DNA of 64,000 nt, from positions 372,001-436,000 of the forward strand of contig VJWN01000018.1 in assembly GCA_007644065.1 (NCBI GenBank). The letters run 5' to 3'. Positions within the stretch are counted from its first letter, which is position 1. The number at the start of each line of letters is the position of its first letter. Below the pieces are notes generated by a model. That model saw only the letters and a program-made list of their open reading frames with translations. It searched no databases and had not been told where the DNA came from. The stretch is from Margaritispora aquatica (taxonomy: Eukaryota; Ascomycota; Leotiomycetes; Helotiales; Discinellaceae). The position numbers were made by a program, and so were the translations under genes. Below are positions 32,599 to 45,256 of the stretch, one piece after another.

Positions 32599-34314
32599 TA
32601 TCAAGGACCTTGAGACCTTGTAATGTTCACTCCAATTCGAATCCGGGCCAATTTGCTTCGACGAAATCATGATCAAGACACCAAATCTTGGTTAGTCGCC
32701 AAGAATCTCGACCTGTCGTACAGTTGAAGCTACAGCATGCAAGGCCGTAAAGAGCTTCCTTGGACATGGAATTCAAACCCCGAGGTGCCTTGTTGGGTGG
32801 CATGCATCATTACATGGTTCGTGCAAAGTGAAGAATTGGGGAGCGTCATAGGCGAAGAAAGGGAGCATGCATAAATACGGTCGAAGTAAGACCGAGATTA
32901 TTGAGGAACCATGAATAAATGGAGGACAATTGCCCTGCAGGATCCCTCAATCCCTCGACCAATCCGAATCTTAGGTCTGGTCTCTTCGAATCAGTTTGAT
33001 GATTACCACAACTGCTGGAATACATCCCCCCCGCTTTTGTTCTACTTCGCATAACACACCAACGGCATCAAATTCAATCTGACGCGGTTGAATCACGTCA
33101 CATGAACGGTGAAGGTTATCCAGCATGGTTGAAAATCCACATTCGCAGTACTCGACTTGCATGACAGCTCGTCTTCACCGGGTTAGCTAGATGAGCCTCC
33201 TATACAACATGACCAAAGGGTTTGTCATGACCTCGCTTAGGAAACGGGAACAAACGAGAACATATTTCGAGTTTTATATACGACATGCTCCCTTATAATA
33301 AATAATTGATACTGCGTACCTCGCAGGTGTTTGTGTTTGTCTAGTCACACACATTTTATTTGCCTACAGTGTTCCGTCCTACTTCATTAAACTTGTGATC
33401 AAAGATTACACAGAACCAAACCATTGGGTCCATATATTACAGATCGCAATTTCATTTCTCGAGAGCTATACACCACGAAGTCGCCTTGGAAGGATATAGC
33501 ACGATTCTTAGACTCAACCAGCTGTTTTACTTACACTTCTAGGCCTTCTTGGCTCAATTGTGCACACTTGCTTGGCAGAAATCGGCAGTCCGCATAGGCA
33601 GTTGTTGCTTCCATAGTTTTCCCTAAGGCACCACTGCCTAAATCCCAATGGAAGTCACTTCAACTCCCTACTGACATCCTCTCACAATTGCTAGTGAATC
33701 TCCAGAACCAGCAACTGTAGGTCCCTTGATCCAAATGATCATCCCGTGCTTGCATGCCGGCCAACAAGCCCGTGAGCTTGTGTACTCTACCCCTCACTAG
33801 CAGAACTACTCCATGCGTCTAGACAACCCCCAAGAACCAGTTCATCTCAGCCACAACCTCTCGTTTGGGCCATACTAACCTACCTATGTATGTCCACCAA
33901 CATCAACCCCGCATTCTGGCTGGGTGATTGATGGGTCTTCCCCGCGTGTCCGAGTTTCGATATAAAATTGTAATTCTTGATGATTATTGTGCCTGAATGC
34001 GCCCTTTTGAATTCTTTGATTTCGGTTCAATTGTTTTGACTGAAGAATATCTTGCGTGCCTATCATACGAGGTAGGTGTCTGATTCGGTGGTTGGTGAGA
34101 GGGATGAAATAAATGCTTATTCCACATTAGGAACTACCCGAGCCAACATAGCTATTTGTTACTTTTGAGTCGAGACGACATCTTGTGTATATCGACAATA
34201 CGTTGCATTCATAGCAAACATTGGAATCTGAGACTCGACGATTCCGGCATTGACTCCATCCCATCCCATCCAAAGCTATTGGGATTCCTCGGATCACTTA
34301 CTGGTTAGGTGAAA
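32599..34314. other. Intergenic region before the GMC oxidoreductase
   Basis: 1.7 kb of AT-leaning sequence with no supported gene. Minus-strand frames at 32413-32676, 32846-33162 and 33884-34066 have no domain features. Confidence 0.55.
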
Positions 34315-36640
34315 ATGGTTTCAACTGAGTACGACTTCATTGTGGTCGGTGGTATGTATATCTCATCCACAGAACTTGTATAACTAATCTGACAAAATGT
34401 ACCTTAGCTGGACCAGCAGGCTCTGCCCTCGCTTCCCGCCTTGCACATACCTCCTCAGCGCCAAAGGTTTTGCTTCTCGAAGCAGGTTCCAGAAATGAAG
34501 GAGCTGAATATTTGGTGTGTATCTTCCATTCCCCTGCTGCGAATGACATCTGTACATCGGTTGCTGCTCTCTCATGTCTGAGAGAAATGCTGGTTTCAAA
34601 GCATGCACTCGCCGCCAACACTGCAAATATATCTGAGCCATTGTACTAATTTGTTCCCACCACAGGCTCCAACCGATCGCTTCAGTCTCGCGTTCAAAGA
34701 AGCCTCCCTAAACTGGGGCTACAAAACCGCACCTCAAACGCATCTCAAGGGCCAGGAGATCGACTACTCCCGCGGCAGAGGACTGGGAGGGAGCACGGCG
34801 ATCAATTTCTCCTGCTGGGTGGTTGGTACTGGCGAGGATTACGATGAGTGGGCGAGTATTGTCGGGGACGAGAGTTTTGCGTGGAAGGAGATGCGGGAGC
34901 GGTTGAAGCGGGTCGAGAATTACCATGTCGATGTTCCCGAGGCGCACAAGAGGTTTCTGGATGTTAAGGTTGAGGGTGAGTTTCTGAGATTGCTAAGACC
35001 TTGGGATTGGTGATGGAGTGAGTGAGTGGGGTTGTAAGCGAGCAATGGCTAAGTCGAGGTGTGTAGATCATGGAACGGATGGGCCCATTCATCTCAGCTA
35101 TGCGGATCCGTTTGAGAAAGGGCTAGAGGATATCTTTATTGCCGCCGAGGAAGTTGGTTTGGGGACGAATAAGGATGTCAATTCTGGGAATCCAATCGGT
35201 ATGGGCATGGGAGCGTCGTGCATGTATCAAGGTGCTCGAACGACTGCTGCTGCATACTTGAAAAACGCACCGGAGAATCTCACGATCGTGACGGACTCTC
35301 CCGGCGCGAAGATCCTCTTGGATGGAAAGAAAGCCGTTGGGGTCAAGACTATCGATGGTAAGGAGTATCGTGCTAAGAAGGAGGTCCTTTTGTCTGCTGG
35401 TGTAAGTTCATCATCACGTCGAAATTCAAATTGAGAAATTATATGCTGTCTAACAAAACACAACCAGGCCCTGAACTCCCCTCAACTCCTCATGCTCTCA
35501 GGAATTGGACCCGCTGGCGAACTCAAAAAGCACAACATCGAGCTCGTCCACGAACTGGCGGAAGTAGGTCAGAACCTACAAGACCACTGCTTCTCCACCG
35601 CAACGCTACTCCAGAAATCCGGTACCAACGACCGCATGACGTGGGAGACGAGCACCGAGGAGATCGCCGAGAAGAAAGCCCAGAACGCAAAAGATCTGGG
35701 TTTGTACACTGGTGTTCCCATGGGCTGGTTCAAAAACGACGCTGTGCTCGCTTCGAAGGAGTTCGAGGAGCTGGATGAGAGGGTTAAGAGCCATATTAGG
35801 AAACCTACTGTTCCTACGTTCGAGATTGCAACCGTATGTCGGAGATCTCGTGTATCGTAGCGGTAGTGCTGATGCTAATGTGGTTAACAGCACACCCCGC
35901 CCCTCTTCACAGGCGACTACGTCCTGCAGTCCTCCGACAGCTACCTCACGGCCCTCGCATTCGTCATGAACCCACAATCCAACGGCGAAGTGGTGCTGCG
36001 ATCCTCCAACCCTGCAGACGCACCGATCATCGACCCCAAACTCCTCTCGCACCCCTTCGACAAGCGCTCTATGATCGAGTCGATGCGTGCGCTGATGGAG
36101 TATCTCGAGGCGCCTGTGTTCAAAAAGAGTACAGTGAAGATGATCGGCTGTCCGAAGAGTAGGTCGGATGAGGATATTTGGGTATGTGACCATACATCCT
36201 ACTTACATACAAAGGGGAAATGTGAAATGTGACGTGAGACGTGAGGGATGAGCGATGAGCGATGAGCGTGCTGGCTAACGGACGAAATCTTACAGGATCA
36301 CTGCTCAGGCAACCTCTTCTCCTCGTGGCATATGTGCACGACTGTGCGGATGGGCAGCAAAGACGACGCGGGGGCATGTGTCGATACTGATTTCCGAGTC
36401 CGTGGGATAGAGAGCTTGAGGGTGGTGGATATGAGCGTTGCGCCGTTTGTTCCTAAGTGAGTTGATTTCTATCTTGCTTGCAGTTAAGTGGTTTTGTTTG
36501 TTGGTATGTGCTGCGTGTGTGGGGGACTATTGTGCTGATGCATGGTACGTAGTAACCATGTTCAAACTACGGCTTATTTGATGGGCGAGCTCGCCGCGGA
36601 GAAGATGATTAGGGAGTATGGCTTGGGTGGTGGTTCTTAA
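34315..36640 (+). CDS. GMC-family FAD oxidoreductase
   Basis: FAD-dependent alcohol oxidase or dehydrogenase of the glucose-methanol-choline family. Eight exons: 34315-34351, 34408-34514, 34666-34975, 35067-35401, 35468-35833, 35891-36181, 36296-36456 and 36553-36640, giving 564 residues in exact frame. The N-terminal FAD motif [19 protein letters not shown] reads across the first junction ([13 protein letters not shown]). GMC signature 1 is present ([13 protein letters not shown]), as is signature 2 ([16 protein letters not shown]). The catalytic histidines are His494 ([11 protein letters not shown]) and His538 (NNHVQTTAY). The usual Gly-Thr after the first histidine is Thr-Thr here. There is no signal peptide, so it is probably intracellular. 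It converges with an MpaB-like oxygenase. The substrate is unknown. Confidence 0.93.
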
Positions 36641-37203
36641 ACTTAGAATAATATGGTGGATAGGCATGAAGCTAGGTAGGTAGACAGGCGGGAAGGGAAT
36701 TGACGAGCGATGTGTAGGATGAAATTTGAGTAGTGCGAAATACATAAACGCATCGAGGCTGTAAAGATGGACGTATATTGACAAACTTTCCGAACTCTGT
36801 TGATTATTTCTCGACGTCCCTATTGAAGTTGTCAATGGATCTATGATATATACCTTCCCTACGTAGTCTGTGACTTTTGAGAGATGAATGTGCAAGGCGT
36901 AGATATCTAGGTATCAATCACGAGTATATTGGCACCTACTTCTACCCTGAAGCTAAGCGGAAACTTGACTGTAGTCCAATGGGAGACAATCCAAGTGAAA
37001 TACATATAGACTTGTCCCTAAGCTTGATCATTTAAAGAAATGAGCTATTCCAGCAATTTACCACATGCTTATCGTGAGAATGTCCTCGTCTCATGTCCTC
37101 ACATATAAGATGTACTTAACACCACCCCCAGTCAAAGAAAGCCAAACAACCAATTTAATTCAATTTGATTCCATCACCAACTCAAACACCCATCTACCTC
37201 CAC
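36641..37203. other. Convergent 3' region between GMC and MpaB-like genes
   Basis: 560 bp with no supported gene. Short frames on both strands are by-products of compositional bias. Confidence 0.55.
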
Positions 37204-38848
37204 CTACCTCGCAAAAGCAAACGGACACCCCGCCGGCCTCTCCCTCTCCAACTTCTCCTCCTCCGCCCTACACTCCACCTCACCCTTCCCCTTCAAGCCC
37301 GCCGGGCCAACCTCACCCATCAGATAGCCGCCGGGGACGTACTTGTCGCCCTTGCTGCCGGGGACATCACCGCCCGCGACGCGCACCAGCCACGCGGCGG
37401 GGCCCCAGCGGTTCCAGAACGACGGCGCCACGTAGAACGGGTGCGTCATGTACTTGGTCATGTTGTACCTGCCGCTGGCGTTGGGCGTGTCGGAGATCTC
37501 GCGCACGCGCAGGAAGGCCGGGCGCGGTGGGCAGAGGTATCGTAGGGCGAGGGCGCGGAGGGTGAGTAGGGCGTGGGTGATGGTTTGTGCGCGTGGTGCC
37601 GGGGTGGGGTGGCTGGTTGGTTTGTTAGTGGTGGGATGAGTTGAGTGTGGGATGGGAATGTGAATTATGGTAGATCATAGAAATTTGGGGGGAAGAAGAA
37701 AGGAAACTCACCTCATAGCAGCTCGCAACCTCTCACCCATCAACACACCCACCACGTCCCTCGCGAAACCCCTCGCGAAACCCGGCACGTAAAACAACAG
37801 CAACGGAATCAACTCATTGGCCGTGATGCGATTCGGCTCCGCAGGCACCATGTACTTCTCCTCATACTTCTCCGCCCACTGCTTGATATCCTCGTAGAAC
37901 TCGATGCCATCGACCCATTCCGTCTTGGACAGTCGTCCGGTGTACTCGATGCCCATGGCGTCGCCGATGGATTTCCAGAACGTGCCCACGGCGCACATCT
38001 CCATTTCTGTCATGGACCGCCACTCGTACCGGTCGATCCAGGTGATGGGTTCGGTGATGAAGACGCTGAGCGTGTACAGGAGGTCGTCTTGGGTGATCTT
38101 GCCGGCTTTTTGATACCCGCTGGTTCATAGCGTTAGCTGTAGTCAAACTACTACTTACTCGTCTATCCGAGCAGTTGAGAGGGATGAAGCTTTACTCACC
38201 CGTGGATGTAATTCAGTCTCGCTAACGCCTTGATCACTCTCTCACTCTTGGGATGATGTCCCGTGAACTCCCCGATCAAAACGCCCGTATCAACATACCG
38301 CTTACCAGCATTCTCAGGCGTACTAAACTGCTTGGTCGCAACCAGAAGACTTGAAATGGTAGGAATACCGTACGTCTAATTGCCCTTATCAGCAAATCTC
38401 ATCTCATCTCATCTCATTTCTTCTTCACTCCATTCCACTACACATCTCTCACAACCCCTCTCATGCCCCTCACCCAACCCAACCCATCCAACTCCAATTC
38501 AATCCCAATCCAACCCCCAAAGTAGTCGACACAAACACACAAAAACAGAAACCAAGAAGTAAAAAAACGCACCTTAAACAATGCAAACTGAATACTAGTA
38601 TAATAAACCTTCGGAAACTCCAACTCCCCCATATAGTTCGTGATCTCCTGGGCCTCCACATTCGTCATGCGCTTCAAGCTCGCACGATCAGTGAAGCCGT
38701 ATTTCCTCGCCATGTCGTCGCGCCGCTTGAACCGGAGGAACGAGCACATGCATACGTACAGCGCGCCGAAGGTCGCGACATAGGGCGTCCAGCTTGTGCT
38801 CATCGAGGCGGAGCCGGGGGAGGCAAGGGGAAGCGTCGAGTTTGCCAT
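37204..38848 (-). CDS. MpaB-like ER-bound oxygenase (DUF2236 family)
   Basis: Member of the DUF2236 family, which includes MpaB, the ER-bound oxygenase that cleaves the farnesyl side chain in mycophenolic acid synthesis, and bacterial rubber oxygenases. Exons on the minus strand are 38848-38573, 38375-38200, 38119-37712 and 37612-37204, giving 422 residues in exact frame. One membrane segment lies near residues 20-40 (YVATFGALYVCMCSFL), followed by a basic RFKRRDD stop. Family-type segments are YVDTGVLIGEFTGHHP, ALARLNYIHG, TLSVFITEPITWIDRYEWR and MEMCAVGTFWKSIGDAMGI. The His-His after GEFTG is a candidate metal or heme contact. The frame continues upstream only to a TTG, so 38848 is the first ATG. 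It could form a module with the neighbouring GMC enzyme. The substrate is not readable. Confidence 0.87.
38396..38419. repeat. ATCTC pentanucleotide repeat in an intron
   Basis: Four to five atctc units, inside the first intron of the MpaB-like gene. Confidence 0.85.
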
Positions 38849-40401
38849 TTTGGAGTTTGGGGTTTGGGGATTTTGAGGTTTGTGTATTTGGGAGGAAGAG
38901 GTAGTGAGTGTGTGTTTAGAGTAGAGGAGAGCTGAGGTGAGATGTGATGAGGTGAGGTGAAATATCTCCACGAATTGAGGTGTGAGTCCGGCTCCGACGC
39001 CGATCAAGTGATCAGGCGATCCAGGTTCCACGACAACTGTTCGTATGGGCAAGTAGATATCTTGCTATGCTACCTTATGTATTGCTCCCCTGACCTACAC
39101 GTGGGTAAGGTAATTCTCACCTTATTCTCCCCTCCACGTAGGGCTACCCGCCGACACGAAGCGTGGTTCAAATGCAAAGCAAAAGCAAGTCCCCCAAAAA
39201 GAATAATCAAGACAACGACTCTACCTCAATTTACGTCGGAAACCAAAAAGGAGCAGCAAGTATTCAAGGGGAAACAGAGCGGACAGACCGACCGACCGAC
39301 CAACCTTCACTATTTATCAACCTCACACAAGACAAGACAAGACAAGACAAGACAAGACATAGGTCGTGGCGTGTGGGGTTTGCGAGACAAGAAACTCAAA
39401 GGCATGGTAACTACCGACAGCCTAGGCTCCACATTGATCTGATCATATTCCCACACTGGCTCGGTTATGGGGGGACAGCGGGGCGGGGTAGCACGGCTAC
39501 TTATGGCTATGGCAACAACAGCTCCAGTATGTATGGGCTCATGGTGGGACAGCACAGCGCAGACCTGGGGACGATCATTTCTGTTTCCTGAGGAAGAGGC
39601 TTGAGTCGAATCATGTGAGTCAGTATTCAGTAGGTATCTGACCCAGTTAGTGGGCGGGGTTGGGAGGCTGGTATCTTGAGACGGAACATTCCGTTCACGA
39701 GTTGAGGGATGCGTATGTTTGTTTGTTTCGTTTATTTGGCGGAGAAGTGCTTTTGAAGGCTGATTTTGAGTTTGAGTTTGGGATTTCGTGTACCACCAGT
39801 AAAGCACGCATGCGTTTGACGGTTCAGCTTGCGAATAACAATAAAGGGGTCAATGTTCGTAACCGAAGTCAGTGTCAGTCAGATATGTGTCAGCACAGCA
39901 AGCATGAGGTAAGATCTTACCTTAGGTAGGTATCTAGGTACCTGGTATGTACATAGGTCTTACTTTCTTACTCTCCTGTTGGCATGAAGAATTGACTGCA
40001 TTTGTATACTCTTTGCAATGAATAGATAGATATAATGATTTCAATCACAGGACTTTCCCTTATTGAAAACGTAGCAGTCTCGTGGCTACTTAAGGTACTT
40101 ACTATTCTAGGTCACTTGAAGCGATTCAATTGAATTCCAAAAAAAAGTTAGGGAGAAACCTCAATATACCTAATCCAAACAGCCATGTCTCATTTCACTA
40201 GACGAAAACGTCGAAATCTAAACAAGACTAAAAGCTTTTTGTTTGGTATAGGTAATAGGAGAGCTTCAAAAATTTATACGAGAAGGGTATACGACCAACA
40301 ACGCATCCAACGAGTGTCTATCGCCATCTTTCTCCAAGAATCAATCAAAGCCCCCAACTCCTCATTTCTCATTCACTTCGTCTCGGTACGATACATGCTT
40401 C
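38849..40401. other. 1.5-kb intergenic region upstream of the MpaB-like gene
   Basis: Presumed promoter of the MpaB-like gene, then 3' flank of the next minus-strand gene. Frames at 38957-39591 are kept open by an ACAAG repeat and carry no domain. Short taggtacc/aggtagg motifs near 39920-39950. Confidence 0.55.
39325..39360. repeat. ACAAG pentanucleotide array (second locus)
   Basis: Seven nearly perfect acaag units, the same motif as at 29.4 kb but in unrelated flanks. Confidence 0.92.
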
Positions 40402-41480
40402 TCATGCAAAGCTGAAGGGGCTCTTCGTCATCTCCGGACTCCTGGGGAGCATCTTCACGGCAAACAGCTCGTCTTCAGGCTCCAGGTCATCCGTGGGCAT
40501 ATGGCTGTGGCCACCGCTGGCAATGGCGTTCAAAGAATTGATCCGGCTATTGTTTAGACGAGCTTCGTTCTGCTTTGCGACCAGTGCTTGGGGTGGACTG
40601 TGTGCTACGGCTCGTTGCGGACGAGCCGTTCCGCCATGGAAGAGCGAGAAGGAGGAGACTGCTACATCTCCAAGATCGGGAGAAAGTGGGTTGTTGAAAT
40701 GGGGAACTGGTTGTTCTAGTATATGGTTAATTTTATTCTTTGCCAAATTGCTGGGGGAAGCATACCCTTCGACACGCTCAACTCAGACGTCGTAGTGCCC
40801 AATTTCAAACCACGCAGCTTCTCTGACAATCGACCACCACCTGGGGTCTTGGGACTAACAGGCGAGGTGGCATACCCAGTACTGACAGCTACTCTTGGTC
40901 CAACTCCGAAGTTCTCCTCAATCCACTGTTTCTCCTGCAGAACCATCTCCAATCCGACACCTTCACCATTCGTCTTCATCTCCAGATCTATCTCCTTCTG
41001 GAGCACGGATAGTCGCTGCTTCGCCCACACTGTATGCAATACACCCTTCCTCCCTTGTGTAGTTGCGCTTAGACCCAGTTCTGGTGGGAAAATCGCAGGT
41101 AGTGGATTCGTCTGCATTTTCCTCCCTCCCTTCTGCGAAAGCTTCACTATTGGTGGGATACTCGCTCCAGGTGCCAGCAGGAAATACAGGCGATGAAGCT
41201 TTCCCTCTGCGCCATCCTTTGCCGAGAGTGTCGTTGTCTTGCCCTCCCAAGCGACCTCCCAATCGCCCATATTGCTTCCATCCACTCCTGGCTCATCTGA
41301 CGACCATTCCACCATCAAAATCTTAGTGCCTTCATTCCCCCTTCCACTCTCAAACTCGAATCGCGCCAGAGCCCCGGACGAGGATAAGGCAGGCGCCTCT
41401 TCCTCTTGAATTCCATCTGGGCTGGAACTCTTTATGTCGTCCGGCACGAACTCTGCTCTCCGCGGCGAAGGGACCTCCAT
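40402..41480 (-). CDS. Unknown fungal protein, about 340 residues
   Basis: Exons on the minus strand are 41480-40766 and 40715-40402, giving 342 residues in exact frame. An acidic N-terminus precedes an ordered-looking block (about residues 40-120): ALARFEFESG, TKILMVEW, GDWEVAWEGKTTTLSA, LYFLLAPGASIPPIVKL. A helical segment follows (WAKQRLSVLQKEIDLEMK, QEKQWIEENFGVG), then a disordered Ser/Pro-rich C-terminus that continues across the intron. The frame remains open upstream to 41630 without an ATG, so an extra 5' exon is possible. I do not recognise the family. Confidence 0.75.
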
Positions 41481-44400
41481 CTTCTTTGTATTTATAGATA
41501 TGCCTGTATATGCTGGTAACCCGTATTTCAAGCCAGCAGTCAGTCCATGCAGGTTGATACAGTTGCTCAGATTTGCTTGAAGCCCGTATGCGAGATGTTC
41601 TGCGTGCAAGTGCTTAGGGTGGCGGAGCAAAAAAAGCGTGCTATGCTGTGCTTGTGCTGCAGATTGGTCGATTGCTCAGGACGCGCGATGTTCGGTAGCT
41701 CGGGATAATCTCGTCCTCCTAGGTAAGATCAAGAGGGATAGGACAGGGCGGTGCTTGTATGGCAGGTGGTGTCAGGCAAAGGCAAGGGCAGGAGTACAAC
41801 AAGTAACGTGCTGCAAAGAGGCTGCAGGTCGACTATATAGGAGACTTGTGTCAATCTAGACACTATGGTTCGAGGTTGGATTGGCAGCACAGGAGGATGT
41901 ATTGGCGGAGGTAGGCGTCGATATCTGGTTGGAGAGATATTAGAGTATCGAGGGGCTCAATCTGGCATTGGAGATGGAATCTTCTCAAGCCTTTCTTTGC
42001 CTGAAAAAGCGGACATTGCACTCATCTGAGGAGGGAGTTGAAGGGACCAATAACGATTCGACCTGGTTGATGGGAACTCTTCAGGGTTCTTTTGCCTTTT
42101 TTTTTCCCATTTTGCAATTCTTTGGCGGACCGACGCGGGCAGAAAGCAGCTGGGCAGTGTGGGCAATAGGCAATGGGCAATGAGCAATGGCCATTGAATG
42201 GGACAAGTGAGGGGAGTGGTACTGTAGTGGTTAGGGTGAGTGGTGGATAGGATAGGATGAGTGGGTGAATGGTGGGTAGTGCATAATTCCATCTAATTTT
42301 AGAAGCGAACGATGGGCTGGCTGCAGCTAAAACTGCAGACAAAGTGCAATCCAAAGGTGCAGAATGCTCACCTTATCCAATTACGCCTCCCAACCATAAA
42401 GAGAATAGCGTTAATACCAGGGTATGATATTTGGGACAGAAAGGATCTGCTCCAGGCCTCTTCCCTCTTCCTGTCTTCCTGACCCGGTCCGTGACTTGGT
42501 TCATTCCATCGTCTCACCTTGGAAGCCCCCCCTTACCTCCTTACAGAACATTCCATAACTTCCTTCCATCCTTCGATCTCTCATCATCATCGTTGCCTCT
42601 CTAAGATGACATTCTTTGTGCTGATCCTATATCTAATCCTCAACTTCACAGCTGACGGCGATTCGTGAGCCTCGGTCCGCAATCTATAAATAGCCACGGA
42701 CGTTCATCACGCTCGTTGGATCGGAAGCGGAATTAAAATCATAAGAAGAGCAACTATTGCATTCCTTCGGTGAGAGTGCAGATCCGAAAGTGATTGTTGC
42801 AGTGGAATCTCGCTTGATTCAGCTGTCTTGGGACATATTTTGTGGAATCCAGCGATCCGGTACTTGTAGCTGAAGAGCAATAATGATGGAAACCAGAGGT
42901 AAGGTAGGTATGTCATTCGTGATTACAGTCAGCAATCAAAGCGACGGCGGGGTAAACGAGGTCGTGGAAATCAGAAACCCACTGTTCAGCTTTATCAAGT
43001 GGTGTAGGCTGCGTGAAGCTGCATGCAGAGATGAAGTGTCATGCGAATGCACACATGCAATTTTTCTGAATTAGGAGAATGCCCCATTCTGTGCTGGAGG
43101 TCTCTTTGGAGCCATGCCTTTTTCATATTTGCATCAAAGAGCGTTGCCTCATTCAGAGCACTCGCATGATATGGTGAAGAATACCCCGGCTTACCATGCA
43201 AAATCTGATAACTCCTTAACGGCTCGCTTAACAATTGTGGATGACTTCTTCGATTAAGACGTTGAGTTTTGCACTTTTCGACAATTGTGATTCCACAGTA
43301 ACTCAATCTTTAGGAGATATTGGAGATGCTCGAATGAGGCTAAATCTTGTTCATGCATTTGTTAACGGAACCGTGACCCAAGTCTTTCTTGGTAACCTTG
43401 TAAGCTAGCAACCTAGAAGTGATGGCATGTGCTGCAAGGGCGATCATTCCAACATTGATTCGGATGTTGATAGTATGCCAATAGTAGTCCTACTATGAAA
43501 ATCAATTGACTCCGGGTTTAGGTTTTTGAGGCGGAAACGTACTCAAATTTTGGCGACTTATTGCTTTCCTAGACAGGAGGGTCTGTAGTGTTCATTTGTA
43601 GAGATCAAAGAAAGACGCATATGCATATTGAAAGAAGAATATACAGAAGCTTTCTTTCTCGGACACCTAATTATCCACCTTACATATCTTTAGGTACCTT
43701 GAGGTAGTTGAGGTACGGTAAGGTAGAAGTTGATGCCTAACAAAACATCGCAGGTAGCAACTCCCAACATCAAATCCAAAGAAAACAATCCCACCGTTGC
43801 CCCCCTCCCCCCCCTTTCAAATTCAAACTTCCGCCTCAGGCTCCCAGAACAAGCAAACCAAGCAAACACCCTCTCGCTTCCTCCCTAGCTCCTGCACTAG
43901 CGCCATCCCTAGCTTCCTCGCCTTTCCTCCTCAGAAGTATATTAATCCTTCTTCCCCTCCCCCTCGCCCACGTTTCCTTTCCTTTCCTCATACTTACCTT
44001 GCATAGGCGCATTTGGGCTCAAGAATCCAGATGGCCACGACACGAGATCCGCATTGCACACCGCGGTATCGAGAGTTGTTAGCTAGTCTGCGGGCTCGCT
44101 CTAGGCGGAATTTTTGATTGCTTTTCTACATATGTATGTTGATCATATGTATTGTATCTTACTTTTCATTGATTATGGCTTTAAGCTGGGGTCGACGAAG
44201 AGTTTGTTTAGCTGGTTCTGGTTCTGCAGGAGGAGCTCGCGCATCTACAGATTTGTTCTATCCCATAGGTAGTGGAACAAGAGCTGAATATTTTTGCTCA
44301 TGGCATGACGAAGATGATATGAAGATATTTTTGAGTTGGCGGATTGCTTGGGTCACGAATTTCCAAAGGAGCTCAGGTTTGAACAAAGGCGTGATGTGTA

Positions 44401-45256
44401 GAATTGAGGATCCGCTTATAGTATTGTTTACCATGTTGAAATTGAAATTGACATTAAAACTGAGGCCATTCGATGACCTATACATGAACCATGGATTCCG
44501 CAAGGCCTGGGGAAATACTCTTGAGACACCGTGTATGTGAAGGTATCTCTTGTGATTTCGGTGTACAACACTAGGAAGTCATTTAGGTGGAAAGTGTCCT
44601 ATACAAGTATTTATCTGTCAACTACAATATCTTAAGGTATAGTCAACAAACTCACATTCACATCTACATCCACAGCAATACAAGTAAGAACAACAAAACC
44701 ATGTTCAAAGACCATCGCATTCAACACCTCGAGCATGCTGAAAATCTATCAATAAAATACAAACCAAACTCCTCCTAACGCCGAACGTATGCACATGCAA
44801 AGCTCGCTAAAGACTGCAAAGAAGCCAACCAAACCAAACCCAACCCAACCCAACCGAACCGAACCATGCGCGTATCGAGTCAGCACTTGACGTCGACACT
44901 TCCGTCCTTGCATATCAACGCCTGTCCTGTAAACGCAATGCCATATCGCGCCATGCTAAATCAAAGAAAGCAGCTCCAGACCCACCTTGACCTCAGTGTC
45001 GCTGAATGCTAGCCGGGTAGGTCTCAAACCGCCCATCTAGTTCGCAGCTTACCGACGGTGTCTCCCTGCTGAAATTTGTACCTGCCGGATGTCCTTCTGA
45101 TCCTATTGAATCCATATGCGAACCTTCAACTCCTGAAAGAGATAATGCCTGTGACTTGCTATTCACCTCCTTGCCAAGCAGCAAACGATCCCGCTTCACT
45201 CTCAACACTCGCAGACCCACTCCGTCGCCTTTCGACACACAGAAGTAGACTTGGAA
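41481..45256. other. 3.8-kb region without a supported gene
   Basis: Divided between the promoter of the 41.5-kb gene and the 3' side of the 47.6-kb gene. A 140-codon plus-strand frame at 44118-44540 starts at TTG (first ATG within it near 44136) and has no recognisable domain. A 28-codon ATG frame starts near 44034 (MATTRDPHC...). The 43690-44010 stretch is pyrimidine-rich, like a promoter or leader. An undetected multi-exon or non-coding gene is possible. Confidence 0.5.
44825..44866. repeat. CCAAA/CCCAA/CCGAA pentanucleotide repeat
   Basis: About eight variant pentamers (caacc, aaacc, gaacc) in a row, non-coding. Confidence 0.85.

Noticed and set aside
39163..39591. 142-codon plus-strand frame
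   Set aside because: It spans the ACAAG repeat, has low-complexity polar sequence and no domain; no splice evidence ties it to a gene.
44118..44540. 140-codon plus-strand frame
   Set aside because: It opens at TTG and has no recognisable motif. Kept only as a possible hidden gene in the findings.
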